This document shows, piece after piece, positions 8,244-16,996 of a stretch of DNA of 64,000 nucleotides (within the stretch, counting starts at the first letter, position 1; each line of letters opens with the position of its first letter). The stretch is from Propionibacterium australiense. GTDB lineage: Bacteria > Actinomycetota > Actinomycetes > Propionibacteriales > Propionibacteriaceae. Under the pieces are notes generated by a model that did no database searches, was not told the origin of the DNA, and worked only from the letters and a program-made list of their open reading frames with translations. The stretch lies in contig NZ_RCIV01000008.1 in assembly GCF_003666605.1 (NCBI RefSeq), forward strand, positions 50,475 to 114,474, read 5' to 3'. Both the position numbers and the translations under genes were made by a program.

Positions 8244-10092
8244 ACTTCCTCCCTCGGTTCTGACGCCGGATCATCCTGCTGTAGCTCGCCGCGGACTTGA
8301 CGTTGGGGCGCGAGACGGAGGATCGGGGCCTGTGCTCGGTGACACGTCCCGTCTCCTGTGCATCGGGTTCATCGGCGATGGCGGTTTCCTCCTGTTGCGC
8401 GGATTCCTCGGCTGCGATGTACAGGGAAGGGACCAGCACCGTGGGCTCGTCGACGGAAGCAGCGCCCTCGGGCTCGGCATCGGCTGGTCGAGTCTCCTCC
8501 GCAGAGGCGGGAGTGGGCACGTCAGGCTCATCGGGCGATGACCGCTGAGGCTCGCCCTGTGGTTCCTCGGCCGGCGGAAACTCGTCGGACTCGGTGACCA
8601 AGGACAGCCGCTGAGGCTCGCCCGCCGAGATCGGCTCGTCGAACTCGCCGACCAACGACAGCCGCTGGGGCTGATCGGCCGGGAAGGGTCCCTGAGGCTC
8701 CTCGGTCAGGAGCGCATCCATGAGGCCACCCGTGTGGGGCTGGGAGACCGCCCGCCAGGACCCGGCTGCCCCGGACACCGCCCGCCAGGACTCGGCGACA
8801 GGGGTCTGGGGTGTTGCCTGCGGCGGCTGGACGTCTTGCTGGGCCTGTGCCGGAGGCTGCCATGGCGCAGCAGGGCCCTGGGGCCGCTGGCCGATGACCT
8901 GAGCAGGCGCTACAGGAATCTCGCCGTCGAACAGGACCAGGCCTGTGACATCACGATCAGCGATGTTGAGCTGGTCGAGCAGGGCGTGCAGTTCTCCCAG
9001 GGAGGCACCCGTGGCGGTTCCGATGAGGATGCGGCCTCCGTCCCCGAGCCGTCCGATGATCTCGGCGAGAGGCATACGGCGGTCGATGGAGATCGGGGGC
9101 GTGGCGGACTGAGCCTCGCGAGCACGGTCGAGCGCCTGGGTGAAGGCGAGTGCGCGGGGATCGGCGCCGTCCGCCATGATGATGAGATCTGATCTCTTCC
9201 CGATGGACAGGGCCGCCAGCTGGGCCGGTGCGTCCCATTGGGCCTCCGGCGCGACCCCGTCCTGGGCTCCCCATACGGGCAGACCGGTCAGATCGGACAG
9301 CTGGCGGGCCGAGAGCACTCGCTTCTCGCGGCGCTCACGGACGAGCCCGATGGCCAAACCCGCGACGAGACCGACGAGAAGACCGATCGCGATGGTTCTC
9401 ATCCTGGGCGGGCTGACGATGTCCGGGGAGTCCTCGGCGCCGGTGATCACCCGGGCCGCCGTGGCGTTGTACGCGGCGAGCTGGTCCTGCTGCTTGGTCA
9501 GATCGGCGATCTCGGTCCGGATCGTCTCGGCGCGGGTCTGGCCGGCGGAGGAACCCGTGTCGAGCCTGGCGGCCTCCTCGTTCAGGCTCGCGATCCGATC
9601 GGTGATGGCTTTCGCCATCTCGTCGGCGCGTTGACGAGTGAGGGCCGTGCGCTGATCGATGTAGGCGGCGGTGATCGCATTGGCCACCGCGACAGCCTGG
9701 TCACGGCTACTACCCGACCAGGTGATCGTCACGACCGTGCCATTGGTGTCGCCCTCGACCTTGAGACCGGACTTGAGGTCACTGAGGGTCAGATCTCCCG
9801 TGTCCATGGAGTTGAGGGCTTGGCGCAATGTGGTGCCTGACGTGGCGATTCCCTTCTCGGTCACCATGTCGGTGCTGGACAGTGAGGTGCGCGAGGCCGG
9901 CTCGGGGGTCGGTGAGGGAGATGTGATGGTGACGCTCGATGCCGCACTGTGCGTGCTGGGCAGGATGAGGATCGCCACCGAGGCGAGCAGGCCGCCGAGG
10001 AGAACACCCGTGACGATCTCCCTCCAGCGGCGTTGGAGCTCGTGCCAGAGAATCTGGGGGCCGCCAGTGGGAGGCGGAGTGAGGATGCTCAT
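8230..10092 (-). CDS. Wzz/capsule chain-length regulator-like protein with long disordered tail
   Basis: The 620-residue protein starts with a cytoplasmic segment and a membrane helix (about 27-47). An extracytoplasmic region follows with a coiled-coil-like stretch (RQRADEMAKAITDRIASLNEE) and a second membrane helix (about 230-250), which is the topology of Wzz/YveK-type polysaccharide co-polymerases. The following cytoplasmic part resembles a degenerate BY-kinase-like domain without an obvious Walker A (about 260-390). The last 230 residues are Pro/Glu/Gln-rich and contain repeats of the type EPQRLSLVxE(F/S)DE. Its likely role is setting chain length of the polymer. It overlaps both neighbours (ATGA at 10089-10092). 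Confidence 0.78.
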   Translation of the reverse strand: MSILTPPPTGGPQILWHELQRRWREIVTGVLLGGLLASVAILILPSTHSAASSVTITSPSPTPEPASRTSLSSTDMVTEKGIATSGTTLRQALNSMDTGDLTLSDLKSGLKVEGDTNGTVVTITWSGSSRDQAVAVANAITAAYIDQRTALTRQRADEMAKAITDRIASLNEEAARLDTGSSAGQTRAETIRTEIADLTKQQDQLAAYNATAARVITGAEDSPDIVSPPRMRTIAIGLLVGLVAGLAIGLVRERREKRVLSARQLSDLTGLPVWGAQDGVAPEAQWDAPAQLAALSIGKRSDLIIMADGADPRALAFTQALDRAREAQSATPPISIDRRMPLAEIIGRLGDGGRILIGTATGASLGELHALLDQLNIADRDVTGLVLFDGEIPVAPAQVIGQRPQGPAAPWQPPAQAQQDVQPPQATPQTPVAESWRAVSGAAGSWRAVSQPHTGGLMDALLTEEPQGPFPADQPQRLSLVGEFDEPISAGEPQRLSLVTESDEFPPAEEPQGEPQRSSPDEPDVPTPASAEETRPADAEPEGAASVDEPTVLVPSLYIAAEESAQQEETAIADEPDAQETGRVTEHRPRSSVSRPNVKSAASYSRMIRRQNRGRKYAGR

Positions 10093-11039
10093 TCGGTCTC
10101 TCCTTGGAGGTTCTGCCCGGAAGGATTCTTCTGGTTGCGCAACCAGGACTGGCGGGCCTCAAGGCGTCTGATGAGGCCGGCGGCCCGCCGCGAGCCGAGG
10201 GCTTCGATGGGCGGTCTGACGGCGGCGGCGAAGCGGGCCATCTCGGCCTCGCGCTCGGCACCAGTCAGATTACTCATTGAGACGATCCTACTCAGGCGGA
10301 CGCCGGTGAGTCGCTCGGAGAGATCGGCGAAGGCCTGGGCCTGTCGCTCATCGGCCCATGAGGCGTTCCGCCACTGCCCCGAGGCGGTGATCTGGGCGGA
10401 GTGGACGCGGTAGACGATGCCCCAGCGGCCGAGGCGGCGAAGGCGCCCGCCGGCCGCAGCGGAGCGCAGCCACAGGTCGTAGTCCTCGGCGGGCACCTCG
10501 CGGTAGCCACCCACCCGGTCGAGCAGGTCCCGGGTCGCCACCATGGTGGGGTGGCAGACCGGGTTGGTCAGCAGCAGGTGCAGGCCGAACTCGTCGGGGC
10601 CGATCGGATAGGGCACGCGGGGCACGATCCTGCGGCCTGCCCCGCCGCCTGCGGGTTCGCGGAGTTCGATCTGCTGCAGGAAGACCATGTCGTCGCCACG
10701 CGCGAGGCACCTCAGCGCGGCGCTGAAGCGGCCCGGCAGTGAGATGTCGTCGGCGTCCATGCGCCCGACCAGCTCGGAGTCGGAGGCCTCGAGCAGCTGG
10801 GTGAGGACGCGCGTGATGCCGCCGGCCCCGGGAACGACCTCGACCAGACGCAGCCTGGGATCGACGACGCCCCTGCGAGTGGCGCCGGCCAGCACCTGCT
10901 CGGCGGTGCGGTCGCTGGAGCCGTCGTCGCCGACGACGAGTTCGGCGTCGGCGGGCATGGCGGACAGCGTCGAACGCACCGCCTTCGCGACGGTGGACTC
11001 GGCGTTGCGGGCCGGCAGGAGAACGGACAGGCGTGGCAC
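10089..11039 (-). CDS. GT2-family glycosyltransferase
   Basis: This 316-residue GT-A protein shows LSVLLPARNAESTVAKAV at the N-terminus, VVGDDGSSDRT, the MDADDISLPGRF metal site and EDYDLWLR in the acceptor region, all standard for family GT2. The GTG at 11039 follows a strong GGGAGGG site and begins one base after the stop of the upstream gene, so it is preferred over the longer open frame to 11081. It belongs to the leftward surface-polymer operon. Donor and acceptor are unknown. Confidence 0.88.
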   Translation of the reverse strand: MPRLSVLLPARNAESTVAKAVRSTLSAMPADAELVVGDDGSSDRTAEQVLAGATRRGVVDPRLRLVEVVPGAGGITRVLTQLLEASDSELVGRMDADDISLPGRFSAALRCLARGDDMVFLQQIELREPAGGGAGRRIVPRVPYPIGPDEFGLHLLLTNPVCHPTMVATRDLLDRVGGYREVPAEDYDLWLRSAAAGGRLRRLGRWGIVYRVHSAQITASGQWRNASWADERQAQAFADLSERLTGVRLSRIVSMSNLTGAEREAEMARFAAAVRPPIEALGSRRAAGLIRRLEARQSWLRNQKNPSGQNLQGETE

Positions 11040-11040
11040 G

Positions 11041-11796
11041 TCAACCCTCCCGGGCGGCCGCGTCGAGGGCCCGCAGATCACGGTAACGGCGGCTCAGCGA
11101 CAGCAGCGAATGACAGACGGCGATGCCGGCGAGCAGGGTGTAGACCACGATGAAGGGCGCACCGAGGCCGTACAGGACGAAGGACCAGCACAGGGTGCCG
11201 GGATCGGTCGGCAGCAGGATGAACGACCGCATGGTGCCGCCCCGGGTCTGCTTGCGGCCGGCGGCGCGCACGAACTGTTCGGCGAGGATCTGGGAGAGGA
11301 ACTGGCCGGACGTGATCCATGCGTAGACGACGGCCACGAGCGCGAACCAGAGGCGGTCGGTGTGAATGACCGTGGTGATGGCCAGGCACAGGTGGATCGC
11401 CGGGGAGCGGAAGGCGTCGGCGACATGGTCGATCCACTCCCCGGTCCTGCTCGATGCGTGCGTGACGCGCGAGACCTGACCGTCCGCGGAGTCGAACAGA
11501 TAGCCGAGCGCCAGGAACACGGCGACCACGACACCGACCCATGCGGCGGGCCGGCTGGCGACGAGGACGGCCATGCCGACGGCCGACAGCAGGAACGACA
11601 TCGCACTGACGTTGTTCGGCGTCCACCCGGTGGCGGCGGCGAAGGCGGCAACGAGGCGCGCGCCACGACGGTTGATCCAGCGCGTGTAGGCGGGGACGCC
11701 GTTGCCGGGTTTCTGTGCCGCGTCGAGTTCGGCCCGATAGCGACTGAAGCGTTGCCCCCAGGCCTCGGTAGCGGCTTCTGGTTTCGTGGCACTCAC
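11041..11796 (-). CDS. CDP-alcohol phosphatidyltransferase
   Basis: The 251-residue membrane protein contains the CDP-alcohol phosphotransferase signature as FDSADGQVSR, then GEWIDHVADAF about ten residues later (D-x2-D-G-x2-[A/S]-R...G-x3-D-x3-D; the usual Ala before Arg is Ser). Five or six hydrophobic helices follow. Family members transfer a phospho-alcohol from a CDP-activated donor to a lipid or polyol acceptor. The GTG at 11796 overlaps the stop of the nucleotidyltransferase gene (GTGA), so the two probably act together: one makes the CDP-polyol, the other uses it. The true alcohol is not determined. Confidence 0.85.
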   Translation of the reverse strand: MSATKPEAATEAWGQRFSRYRAELDAAQKPGNGVPAYTRWINRRGARLVAAFAAATGWTPNNVSAMSFLLSAVGMAVLVASRPAAWVGVVVAVFLALGYLFDSADGQVSRVTHASSRTGEWIDHVADAFRSPAIHLCLAITTVIHTDRLWFALVAVVYAWITSGQFLSQILAEQFVRAAGRKQTRGGTMRSFILLPTDPGTLCWSFVLYGLGAPFIVVYTLLAGIAVCHSLLSLSRRYRDLRALDAAAREG

Positions 11797-12290
11797 CTGC
11801 CCTGCACCCCGCTCGGCACGGCCTCCTCGCCGAGGACGTCCTCGTCGGCGAAGTCCTCGGGGGCGATGAACCGGCGCAGCTTGGTACTGGACGTGCTCGG
11901 CGTATAAGGCAAGTAGAACACGGTGGCACCGACCTCGGCCATCTCGGCCTCGAGCTTGTCGCCCTTGGGGGTGCCCTTCCAGTCGTCGCCCTTGAACAGG
12001 ATGTCGAAGGGCTGTAGGCGCCAGGCGAGGCGCTTGTCCTGGTCGAGGTCGACCACGACGGCGTCGACGAATCGCAGGGAGGCCACGAGTTCGCAGCGTT
12101 CGCGCAGCGGGATGATGGGCATACGGCCCTTCATGCGGTAGAGCGACTCGTCGGCCGCGACGCCCACGACCAGGCGATCGCAGTGCTGGCGGGCAGCGCG
12201 CAGGACGTTGAGGTGTCCGATGTGGAACATGTCGAAGCCGCCGGGAACATAGCCCGTGACGCGGCCTTTCTTCTCTTCGAGGGAGTGCAC
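11793..12290 (-). CDS. Cytidylyltransferase-like nucleotidyltransferase (TagD/TarD-like)
   Basis: The 165-residue protein matches the short nucleotidyltransferase fold. GGFDMFHIGHLNVL carries the HxGH motif near residue 20, and ISSTSS-like nucleotide binding appears as TPSTSSTKLR near residue 130. Glycerol-3-phosphate cytidylyltransferases (TagD) and related enzymes share this size and motif layout. It is the first gene of the leftward operon and is coupled to the CDP-alcohol phosphatidyltransferase, which supports CDP-glycerol or a similar CDP-polyol as product. Start GTG at 12290; no strong ribosome site is visible. An adenylyltransferase role cannot be excluded. Confidence 0.82.
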   Translation of the reverse strand: MHSLEEKKGRVTGYVPGGFDMFHIGHLNVLRAARQHCDRLVVGVAADESLYRMKGRMPIIPLRERCELVASLRFVDAVVVDLDQDKRLAWRLQPFDILFKGDDWKGTPKGDKLEAEMAEVGATVFYLPYTPSTSSTKLRRFIAPEDFADEDVLGEEAVPSGVQGR

Positions 12291-12471
12291 GCGGCCATTC
12301 TGCCAGACACGAATTATTCGATCGACAGATAATCCATAGCCTATTCATAAACTTATCGATATTGACAAAAGTATCCCCACAGACTGCTCACAATGGACTA
12401 GTCAACAGGCCAGCGAGCGGTTCCCGCCTCGGGCGTCCTCAGCGGATAGGGTTGTTGCGGAGGTTTGCATC
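12291..12471. promoter_or_regulatory. AT-rich divergent promoter region
   Basis: This 181-bp gap is much more AT-rich than its surroundings and separates the leftward polymer operon from a rightward gene. It contains a TTGACA at 12362-12367 (read as TTGTCA on the other strand) and the palindrome TATCGATA just before it. Promoters in both directions are expected here, but exact -10 boxes are not clear. Confidence 0.45.
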
Positions 12472-13491
12472 GTGGACATACTGGCGCTCGTCGTGCTCAT
12501 CGTCGGTATCGGTGCCGTCGCCGCAGCGAGCACGGCGGTCATCCGGTCCCGCCGGCTCCGCGCCGATGACGAGCAGGCCCCGGTGAACCGGCCGGGACTC
12601 ATTGAGCCCGAGCCCGTCACCGCGTCCCCGGCAGGCCTGACGCCGGGCATGGTCAACACCCTGCTGAGGGAGTCGACGACCAGCAGGGACGTCCTCATCA
12701 CGCTCATCGACCTGGCCCAGCGGGGTTTCCTCAGCATCACCGTGCTGGCCCACCCCGACCGCCCCGCCCACGACTGGGTGCTCACCCGCACGACGAAACG
12801 GACCGACGGCGAGGGGCTGCATGGTTTCGAGCACTTCCTGCTCAACCAGGTCTTCGCCGGCCCGGACGACTCGGTGACGCTCTCGAGCGTCGTCACATCG
12901 ACGGGGCAGGTGCTGTCGCGCACCAAGCGCCAGCTGCGCGACGACACGATGGGCCGCGGCTGGTTCCAGCATGGTTCCACCGTGGACAGCCGCTGGGGCC
13001 GGGTCGGCGGTGTCGTCATCGTCATCGGGCTCGTACTGGCTGTGCTCGGGGTCATCCAGGTCATGGCGACCGGCCACTGGGGGGTCCTGGCGGGGCCGGT
13101 GCTCATCGTCGTCGCGGGCCTGGAGCTGGCCTCGCTGGGGCGCCTCATGAGCAAACGCACCGACGAGGGCGCCAGCACCCGCGACGAGCTGCTCGCCTAC
13201 CGGCGTCACCTGGATTCACTGAGCGCCGAGCAGATCCCGATCGAGGACGCCTCGGGGATCCTGCACGACTCGCTCAGCTACGCGCTCGCCTTCGACACCG
13301 CCGAGCAGCTGGGGCAGGTCATTGAGCAGGTCGTCGACCGGGCCGAACGATGGGGCGCGAGGATCGACCTGGGTCTCGACTGGTTCCGCTCCCCCGAGGG
13401 CGACCGCCCGGTGAGCGCCTTCGTCGTGACCGTCGCCGGTTTCGTCGACGCAGGCGCCCGCCTGGCCGACGAGCGCGGCGGGGAGTTCTGA
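12472..13491 (+). CDS. DUF2207-like membrane protein (C-terminal part of family)
   Basis: The 339-residue protein has an N-terminal membrane helix (about 2-22), a winged-helix-like region (LTPGMVNTLLREST...VLITLIDLAQRGFL, about 57-85), two adjacent membrane helices (about 178-225), and a C-terminal stretch ending in FRSPEGDRPVSAFVVTVAGF. The pattern -ALLdLaqRGyl- followed by a membrane pair is seen in the DUF2207/YciQ family, although the family's large N-terminal extracellular domain is absent. GTG at 12472 follows GGAGG. Function is unknown. Confidence 0.65.
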   Translation: MDILALVVLIVGIGAVAAASTAVIRSRRLRADDEQAPVNRPGLIEPEPVTASPAGLTPGMVNTLLRESTTSRDVLITLIDLAQRGFLSITVLAHPDRPAHDWVLTRTTKRTDGEGLHGFEHFLLNQVFAGPDDSVTLSSVVTSTGQVLSRTKRQLRDDTMGRGWFQHGSTVDSRWGRVGGVVIVIGLVLAVLGVIQVMATGHWGVLAGPVLIVVAGLELASLGRLMSKRTDEGASTRDELLAYRRHLDSLSAEQIPIEDASGILHDSLSYALAFDTAEQLGQVIEQVVDRAERWGARIDLGLDWFRSPEGDRPVSAFVVTVAGFVDAGARLADERGGEF

Positions 13492-13504
13492 GCCGGGTTC
13501 CGTC

Positions 13505-14104
13505 TCACGATTCGGGAAGGAGCCCGAGTCGGCGCAGCAGGTGCGGCATCGTCGTCGAGGGACTGGGGCCTTGGGCGTTCACAGCAGGCAGAGGCTTTCC
13601 CGTCAAGCAACACCGTTTTGCAGCCTCCGCTACACGGTCAAAGGGAAAATTGTCGGGCAGACCCTTCGCGTCCCTGCCCTTGAGTTCAGTCAACTGCCTG
13701 TAGTGCCGTTGAGCATCTGCCTGCTCCCGGTAGAGCCGCACCTGCTCGTAGTGGGCAATGAGCCACACCTCGAAGCAAGGTACGGAGACCACCCCTATCA
13801 TCCCGCGCTTCTCACACTTGGCGAGGAAGTCTTGACGATCCCTTCCATCATGGTCGACGATGATCCAGATCTCGTCGTAACCGCTGAGATCAGACCTTTC
13901 CCGCTCGAGATTGCGCAGGATGGTCTCCGGCTCCTTGCCGTCCTCAGGCCTGATCTGAACGCTGAGGCCCGAATCCCGAGGCACCTTCCGCTTGAGTGCT
14001 TCCAGGTAACTCTTCTCGGTCTTGCCTCCATTGGTCACCAGCAGGATCGTCGTCCGCTCGTCCCGCTGACCGCGCTTGCGTGAGATGTGTCTGCTCATCG
14101 TCAC
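13505..14104 (-). CDS. rloB: RloB-like protein of AbiL-type defence pair
   Basis: The 199-residue protein begins with a basic region and then TTILLVTNGGKTEKSYLEAL. It continues with YDEIWIIVDHDGRDR (acidic Asp-x-Asp) and VVSVPCFEVWLIAHYE, the features of RloB proteins, a small TOPRIM-like family. RloB is encoded with an AAA ATPase (RloA), and the pair is known as the AbiL abortive-infection system in lactococci and as passengers of restriction loci. Here the GTG start overlaps the ATPase stop (GTGA at 14101-14104; ATG at 14098 is an alternative), so the two are co-translated. Third-base use is less GC-rich than in neighbouring genes, suggesting transfer. Confidence 0.82.
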   Translation of the reverse strand: MTMSRHISRKRGQRDERTTILLVTNGGKTEKSYLEALKRKVPRDSGLSVQIRPEDGKEPETILRNLERERSDLSGYDEIWIIVDHDGRDRQDFLAKCEKRGMIGVVSVPCFEVWLIAHYEQVRLYREQADAQRHYRQLTELKGRDAKGLPDNFPFDRVAEAAKRCCLTGKPLPAVNAQGPSPSTTMPHLLRRLGLLPES

Positions 14105-15414
14105 TCAAGCCCGTCAAGATCTGACATGACGCTGAAGAAACGCGAGAAGTCCACTCTCGGCAGTGCTCCGAACTTGCCTGTCAGGTAGCGCTTCTGCTCG
14201 TTGTTACCCGGCCGCGTGTCGTACGCGGCAAGCGGGACGATTTCACTTCGACCGGCGTCGTCCTTCTCACAGAACCAGACCTCACCTGGGTCGAGCAGGC
14301 GGCTTGGCGCGTTGCCGAGCAGGGATGTGTCATGACTACTGAACAGGATCTGGGCACCAGTCCGGTTGATGTCAGGGTCCTTGAACATTGTGACGAGCGT
14401 CGCCGTGAGCACCGGATGAAGACTGGTGTCGAGTTCGTCGACGATGAGCAGGCCCCCTCTGCGCAGGGCCTCGACGGCCGGGGCCGCGACGGCGAGCCAG
14501 GCGATAGTGCCATCGCTCTGCGCACTGAGCGGCAGCTCGAAGGACTCCCCTTCACGGCCGGTGTGAGTGAAGACGAGGGATCGAGCCACTGGAGCGATGG
14601 CGTCCTGAGGGATCTCGGTCGGCTCGTCCCCCGAACCCGCCGCGAGGATTGCCCGCATGCGTTCCAGGATGTTCGGCGGGATCTGCTTCTCCTCAACACG
14701 GACCGATGTGACACCGAGATCGGCGGCATGGGCCAGGGCATCGACGATGCCGCTCCACCGTTCTGTGGCCTCGATCATCCGCGACATCAACCACTGAAGA
14801 CGTGCCCGCTGGTCATCATCGCTGTGAGCCATGACACTGATCGAGGCACCCAAACGCAGCCCCCGTGCAATCGGTTGTAGGGTGACGTGCCGGTAGCGGG
14901 CGGCGAGCGCGAGCATGAGGTCGCCGGGAGTCAGCAGTTTGCGAACCTCGGGCGTCGCACCTTTGAGAGAGGAGCCCGTGCGCAGCGTGATCGGGCTGTC
15001 AGAGCCGGCCTGCTCACGGACGAAGAATCTGCGCCTCCTGCCCTCGGGATAGGCGTGGAGGGCCTCCCTGCGGATGCCCCAGGCCATCGCCTCGACCTCG
15101 TAGTGGTACCGCACCTTGCCGACAGTGAAGTTGACGTCGTATGTGGTGGGCTCCTCGACCGAGGCACTCGACGCATGGGGACAGTACAAGAACACGCCTG
15201 GGTCTGCGATGGCCCTGGCAAGCAGACTCACGGCAGAGAGGAGGGTCGACTTGCCGGAAGCATTCGCACCGAAGACGGCTGCGACCCGGCTTGTGACATC
15301 AACCCAAGTGCGACCCGGGCCCGGAGTCTGCGTCCTCAGCGACGGACTCACGAAGGAAAGACTCGACTCGGCGGCGAAGCACTGGTAATTGGACACTGTG
15401 ACGTCGAGCAGCAT
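14101..15414 (-). CDS. rloA: RloA-like AAA15/AAA21 ATPase of AbiL-type defence pair
   Basis: The protein of about 437 residues begins MLLDVTVSNYQCFAAES, the typical start of AAA_15/21 ATPases. It has a Walker A (GANASGKSTLL, about 50-60), a signature region (LSAQSDGTIAWLAV), a Walker B (GGLLIVDELDTSLHP) and a switch His (LFSSHDTSLL). It is predicted to pair with the downstream RloB as an abortive-infection module in which the ATPase senses and the TOPRIM-like partner acts. ATG 15414 is chosen because family members start like this; in-frame ATG 15441 and TTG 15447 are possible. The pair sits between an unrelated membrane gene and purB, which fits insertion of a defence cassette. Confidence 0.82.
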   Translation of the reverse strand: MLLDVTVSNYQCFAAESSLSFVSPSLRTQTPGPGRTWVDVTSRVAAVFGANASGKSTLLSAVSLLARAIADPGVFLYCPHASSASVEEPTTYDVNFTVGKVRYHYEVEAMAWGIRREALHAYPEGRRRRFFVREQAGSDSPITLRTGSSLKGATPEVRKLLTPGDLMLALAARYRHVTLQPIARGLRLGASISVMAHSDDDQRARLQWLMSRMIEATERWSGIVDALAHAADLGVTSVRVEEKQIPPNILERMRAILAAGSGDEPTEIPQDAIAPVARSLVFTHTGREGESFELPLSAQSDGTIAWLAVAAPAVEALRRGGLLIVDELDTSLHPVLTATLVTMFKDPDINRTGAQILFSSHDTSLLGNAPSRLLDPGEVWFCEKDDAGRSEIVPLAAYDTRPGNNEQKRYLTGKFGALPRVDFSRFFSVMSDLDGLE

Positions 15415-15473
15415 GCGTTCAGAATAACCCGAAAAGCTCATTAACAAACCGATTTGGGAAAAATTTTCCTACT

Positions 15474-15489
15474 TGGCTCACTTGAGCCT
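15474..15489. promoter_or_regulatory. Short palindrome upstream of rloA
   Basis: GGCTCACTTGAGCC forms a 6-bp inverted repeat around CT, about 60 bp upstream of the rloA start. It may be an operator for the defence pair. No known regulator is recognised. Confidence 0.3.
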
Positions 15490-15513
15490 AACGTCGCGCT
15501 ATATACCAGCAGA

Positions 15514-15544
15514 CCGACCAGCTCCAGGTAGCGCAGCTGGTCGG
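15514..15544 (-). terminator. Hairpin downstream of purB
   Basis: A perfect 10-bp stem (CCGACCAGCT at 15514-15523 with AGCTGGTCGG at 15535-15544) and an 11-nt loop lies 19 bp after the purB stop. There is no U-tract, as is common in GC-rich actinobacteria. Confidence 0.5.
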
Positions 15545-15562
15545 CCCGTCACGCTAGTCCGA

Positions 15563-16996
15563 TCACAGCAGGACACCGGGCCGGTAGGCGGCCGCCTGTG
15601 GGTCGGCGGCGACGATCGGTTCGATCCGGGCGATCAGCTGGGCGACCTGATGGCGGGCGGCGCCGGTGAGTTCGAGCGGGGCGCTCACCAGCTCGGCGAG
15701 TTCGTCGCGGCTGAGGCGCAGGCGGCCGTCGGCCGCCAGCCGGTCGAACAGCGGATTCGCCCCCGCGCCGGTCTCGCGCAGTTCGAGGGCCACGGCGACG
15801 GCGTTCTCCTTGATGATCTCGTGGGCGTCCTCGCGGCCGACGCCCTTGCGGACGGCGGCCATGAGGATCTTCGTCGTGGTGAGGAACGGCAGGTAGCGGT
15901 CGAGTTCGGCGGCGATCATGGCGGGGAACGCCCCGAAGTCGGCGAGCACGGTCAGGAAGGTCTCGAACAGGCCGTCGAGGGCGTAGCAGGCGTCCGGCAG
16001 GGCCACGCGGCGCACGACCGAGCACGAGACGTCACCCTCGTTCCACTGGTCGCCGGCCAGTTCGCCGATCATCGAGACGTAGCCGCGGACGATGACCGCC
16101 ATGCCGTTGATGCGTTCGCAGCTGCGGGTGTTCATCTTGTGCGGCATGGCCGAGGAACCGACCTGGCCGGGTTTGAAGCCCTCGGTGACCAGCTCGTTGC
16201 CCGCCATGAGCCGGATCGAGGTGGCCAGGTTGGACGGGGCCGCGGCGGTCTGGGCCAGGGCGGACAGCGCGTCGAAGTCGAGGCTGCGCGGGTAGACCTG
16301 GCCGGTGCTGGTGAGCACGTGGCGGAAGCCCAGGCCGGAGGCGATGCGCTGCTCGAGTTCGGCGAGCCGCTCCAGGTCGCCGCCGAGCAGGTCGAGCATG
16401 TCCTGGGCGGTGCCCATCGGACCCTTGATGCCGCGGGCCGGGTAGCGGCCGATGAGTTCGTCCAGCCGGGCGTGAGCGATGAGCAGTTCGTCGGCGCAGC
16501 TCGCGAAGCGCTTGCCGAGGGTGGTCACCTGGGCCGCCATGTTGTGACTGCGGCCGGCGATCGGCTGGTCGGCGTAGCGGGCGGCCAGCTCGGCCAGCCG
16601 GGCCAGGGCGGTGACGGCCCGGGAGCGGATCAGCGTCAGGGCGTGCAGCACCTGCACCTGCTCGATGTTCTCGGTGAGGTCGCGGCTGGTCATGCCCTTG
16701 TGGACGTGCTCGTGGCCGGCCAGGGCGTTGAACTCCTCGATGCGGGCCTTCACGTCGTGCCGGGTCACGCGCTCGCGGGCCGCGATCGAGTCGAGGTCGA
16801 CCTGGTCGACGACCCTGCGGTAGTCCGCGATGACGGCGTCCGGGTCATCGCCGCCGAAGTCGACGCCGAGGTCGCGCTGGGCCTCGAGCACGGCGATCCA
16901 CAGCCGGCGCTCGGCGACGACCTTGTGTTCGGGCGACCAGATCCGGCGCATCTGCTCGGAGGCGTAGCGGGTGGCCAGCACATTGGGGACGCTCAC
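15563..16996 (-). CDS. purB: Adenylosuccinate lyase
   Basis: This 477-residue member of the fumarase/aspartase superfamily shows HVHKGMTSRDLTEN, the catalytic-region SHNMAAQVTTLGKR, and the signature GSSAMPHKMNTRSCERI. It cleaves SAICAR to AICAR and adenylosuccinate to AMP in purine synthesis. The GTG start at 16996 overlaps the purD stop (GTGA), so purD and purB form a coupled operon. The length is normal for actinobacterial PurB. Confidence 0.97.
   Translation of the reverse strand: MSVPNVLATRYASEQMRRIWSPEHKVVAERRLWIAVLEAQRDLGVDFGGDDPDAVIADYRRVVDQVDLDSIAARERVTRHDVKARIEEFNALAGHEHVHKGMTSRDLTENIEQVQVLHALTLIRSRAVTALARLAELAARYADQPIAGRSHNMAAQVTTLGKRFASCADELLIAHARLDELIGRYPARGIKGPMGTAQDMLDLLGGDLERLAELEQRIASGLGFRHVLTSTGQVYPRSLDFDALSALAQTAAAPSNLATSIRLMAGNELVTEGFKPGQVGSSAMPHKMNTRSCERINGMAVIVRGYVSMIGELAGDQWNEGDVSCSVVRRVALPDACYALDGLFETFLTVLADFGAFPAMIAAELDRYLPFLTTTKILMAAVRKGVGREDAHEIIKENAVAVALELRETGAGANPLFDRLAADGRLRLSRDELAELVSAPLELTGAARHQVAQLIARIEPIVAADPQAAAYRPGVLL

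Noticed and set aside
12362..12380. DnaA-box-like sequence (TATCCCCACA) as replication origin
   Set aside because: There is only one imperfect box and no dnaA, dnaN or further boxes; it is better read as part of an AT-rich promoter region.
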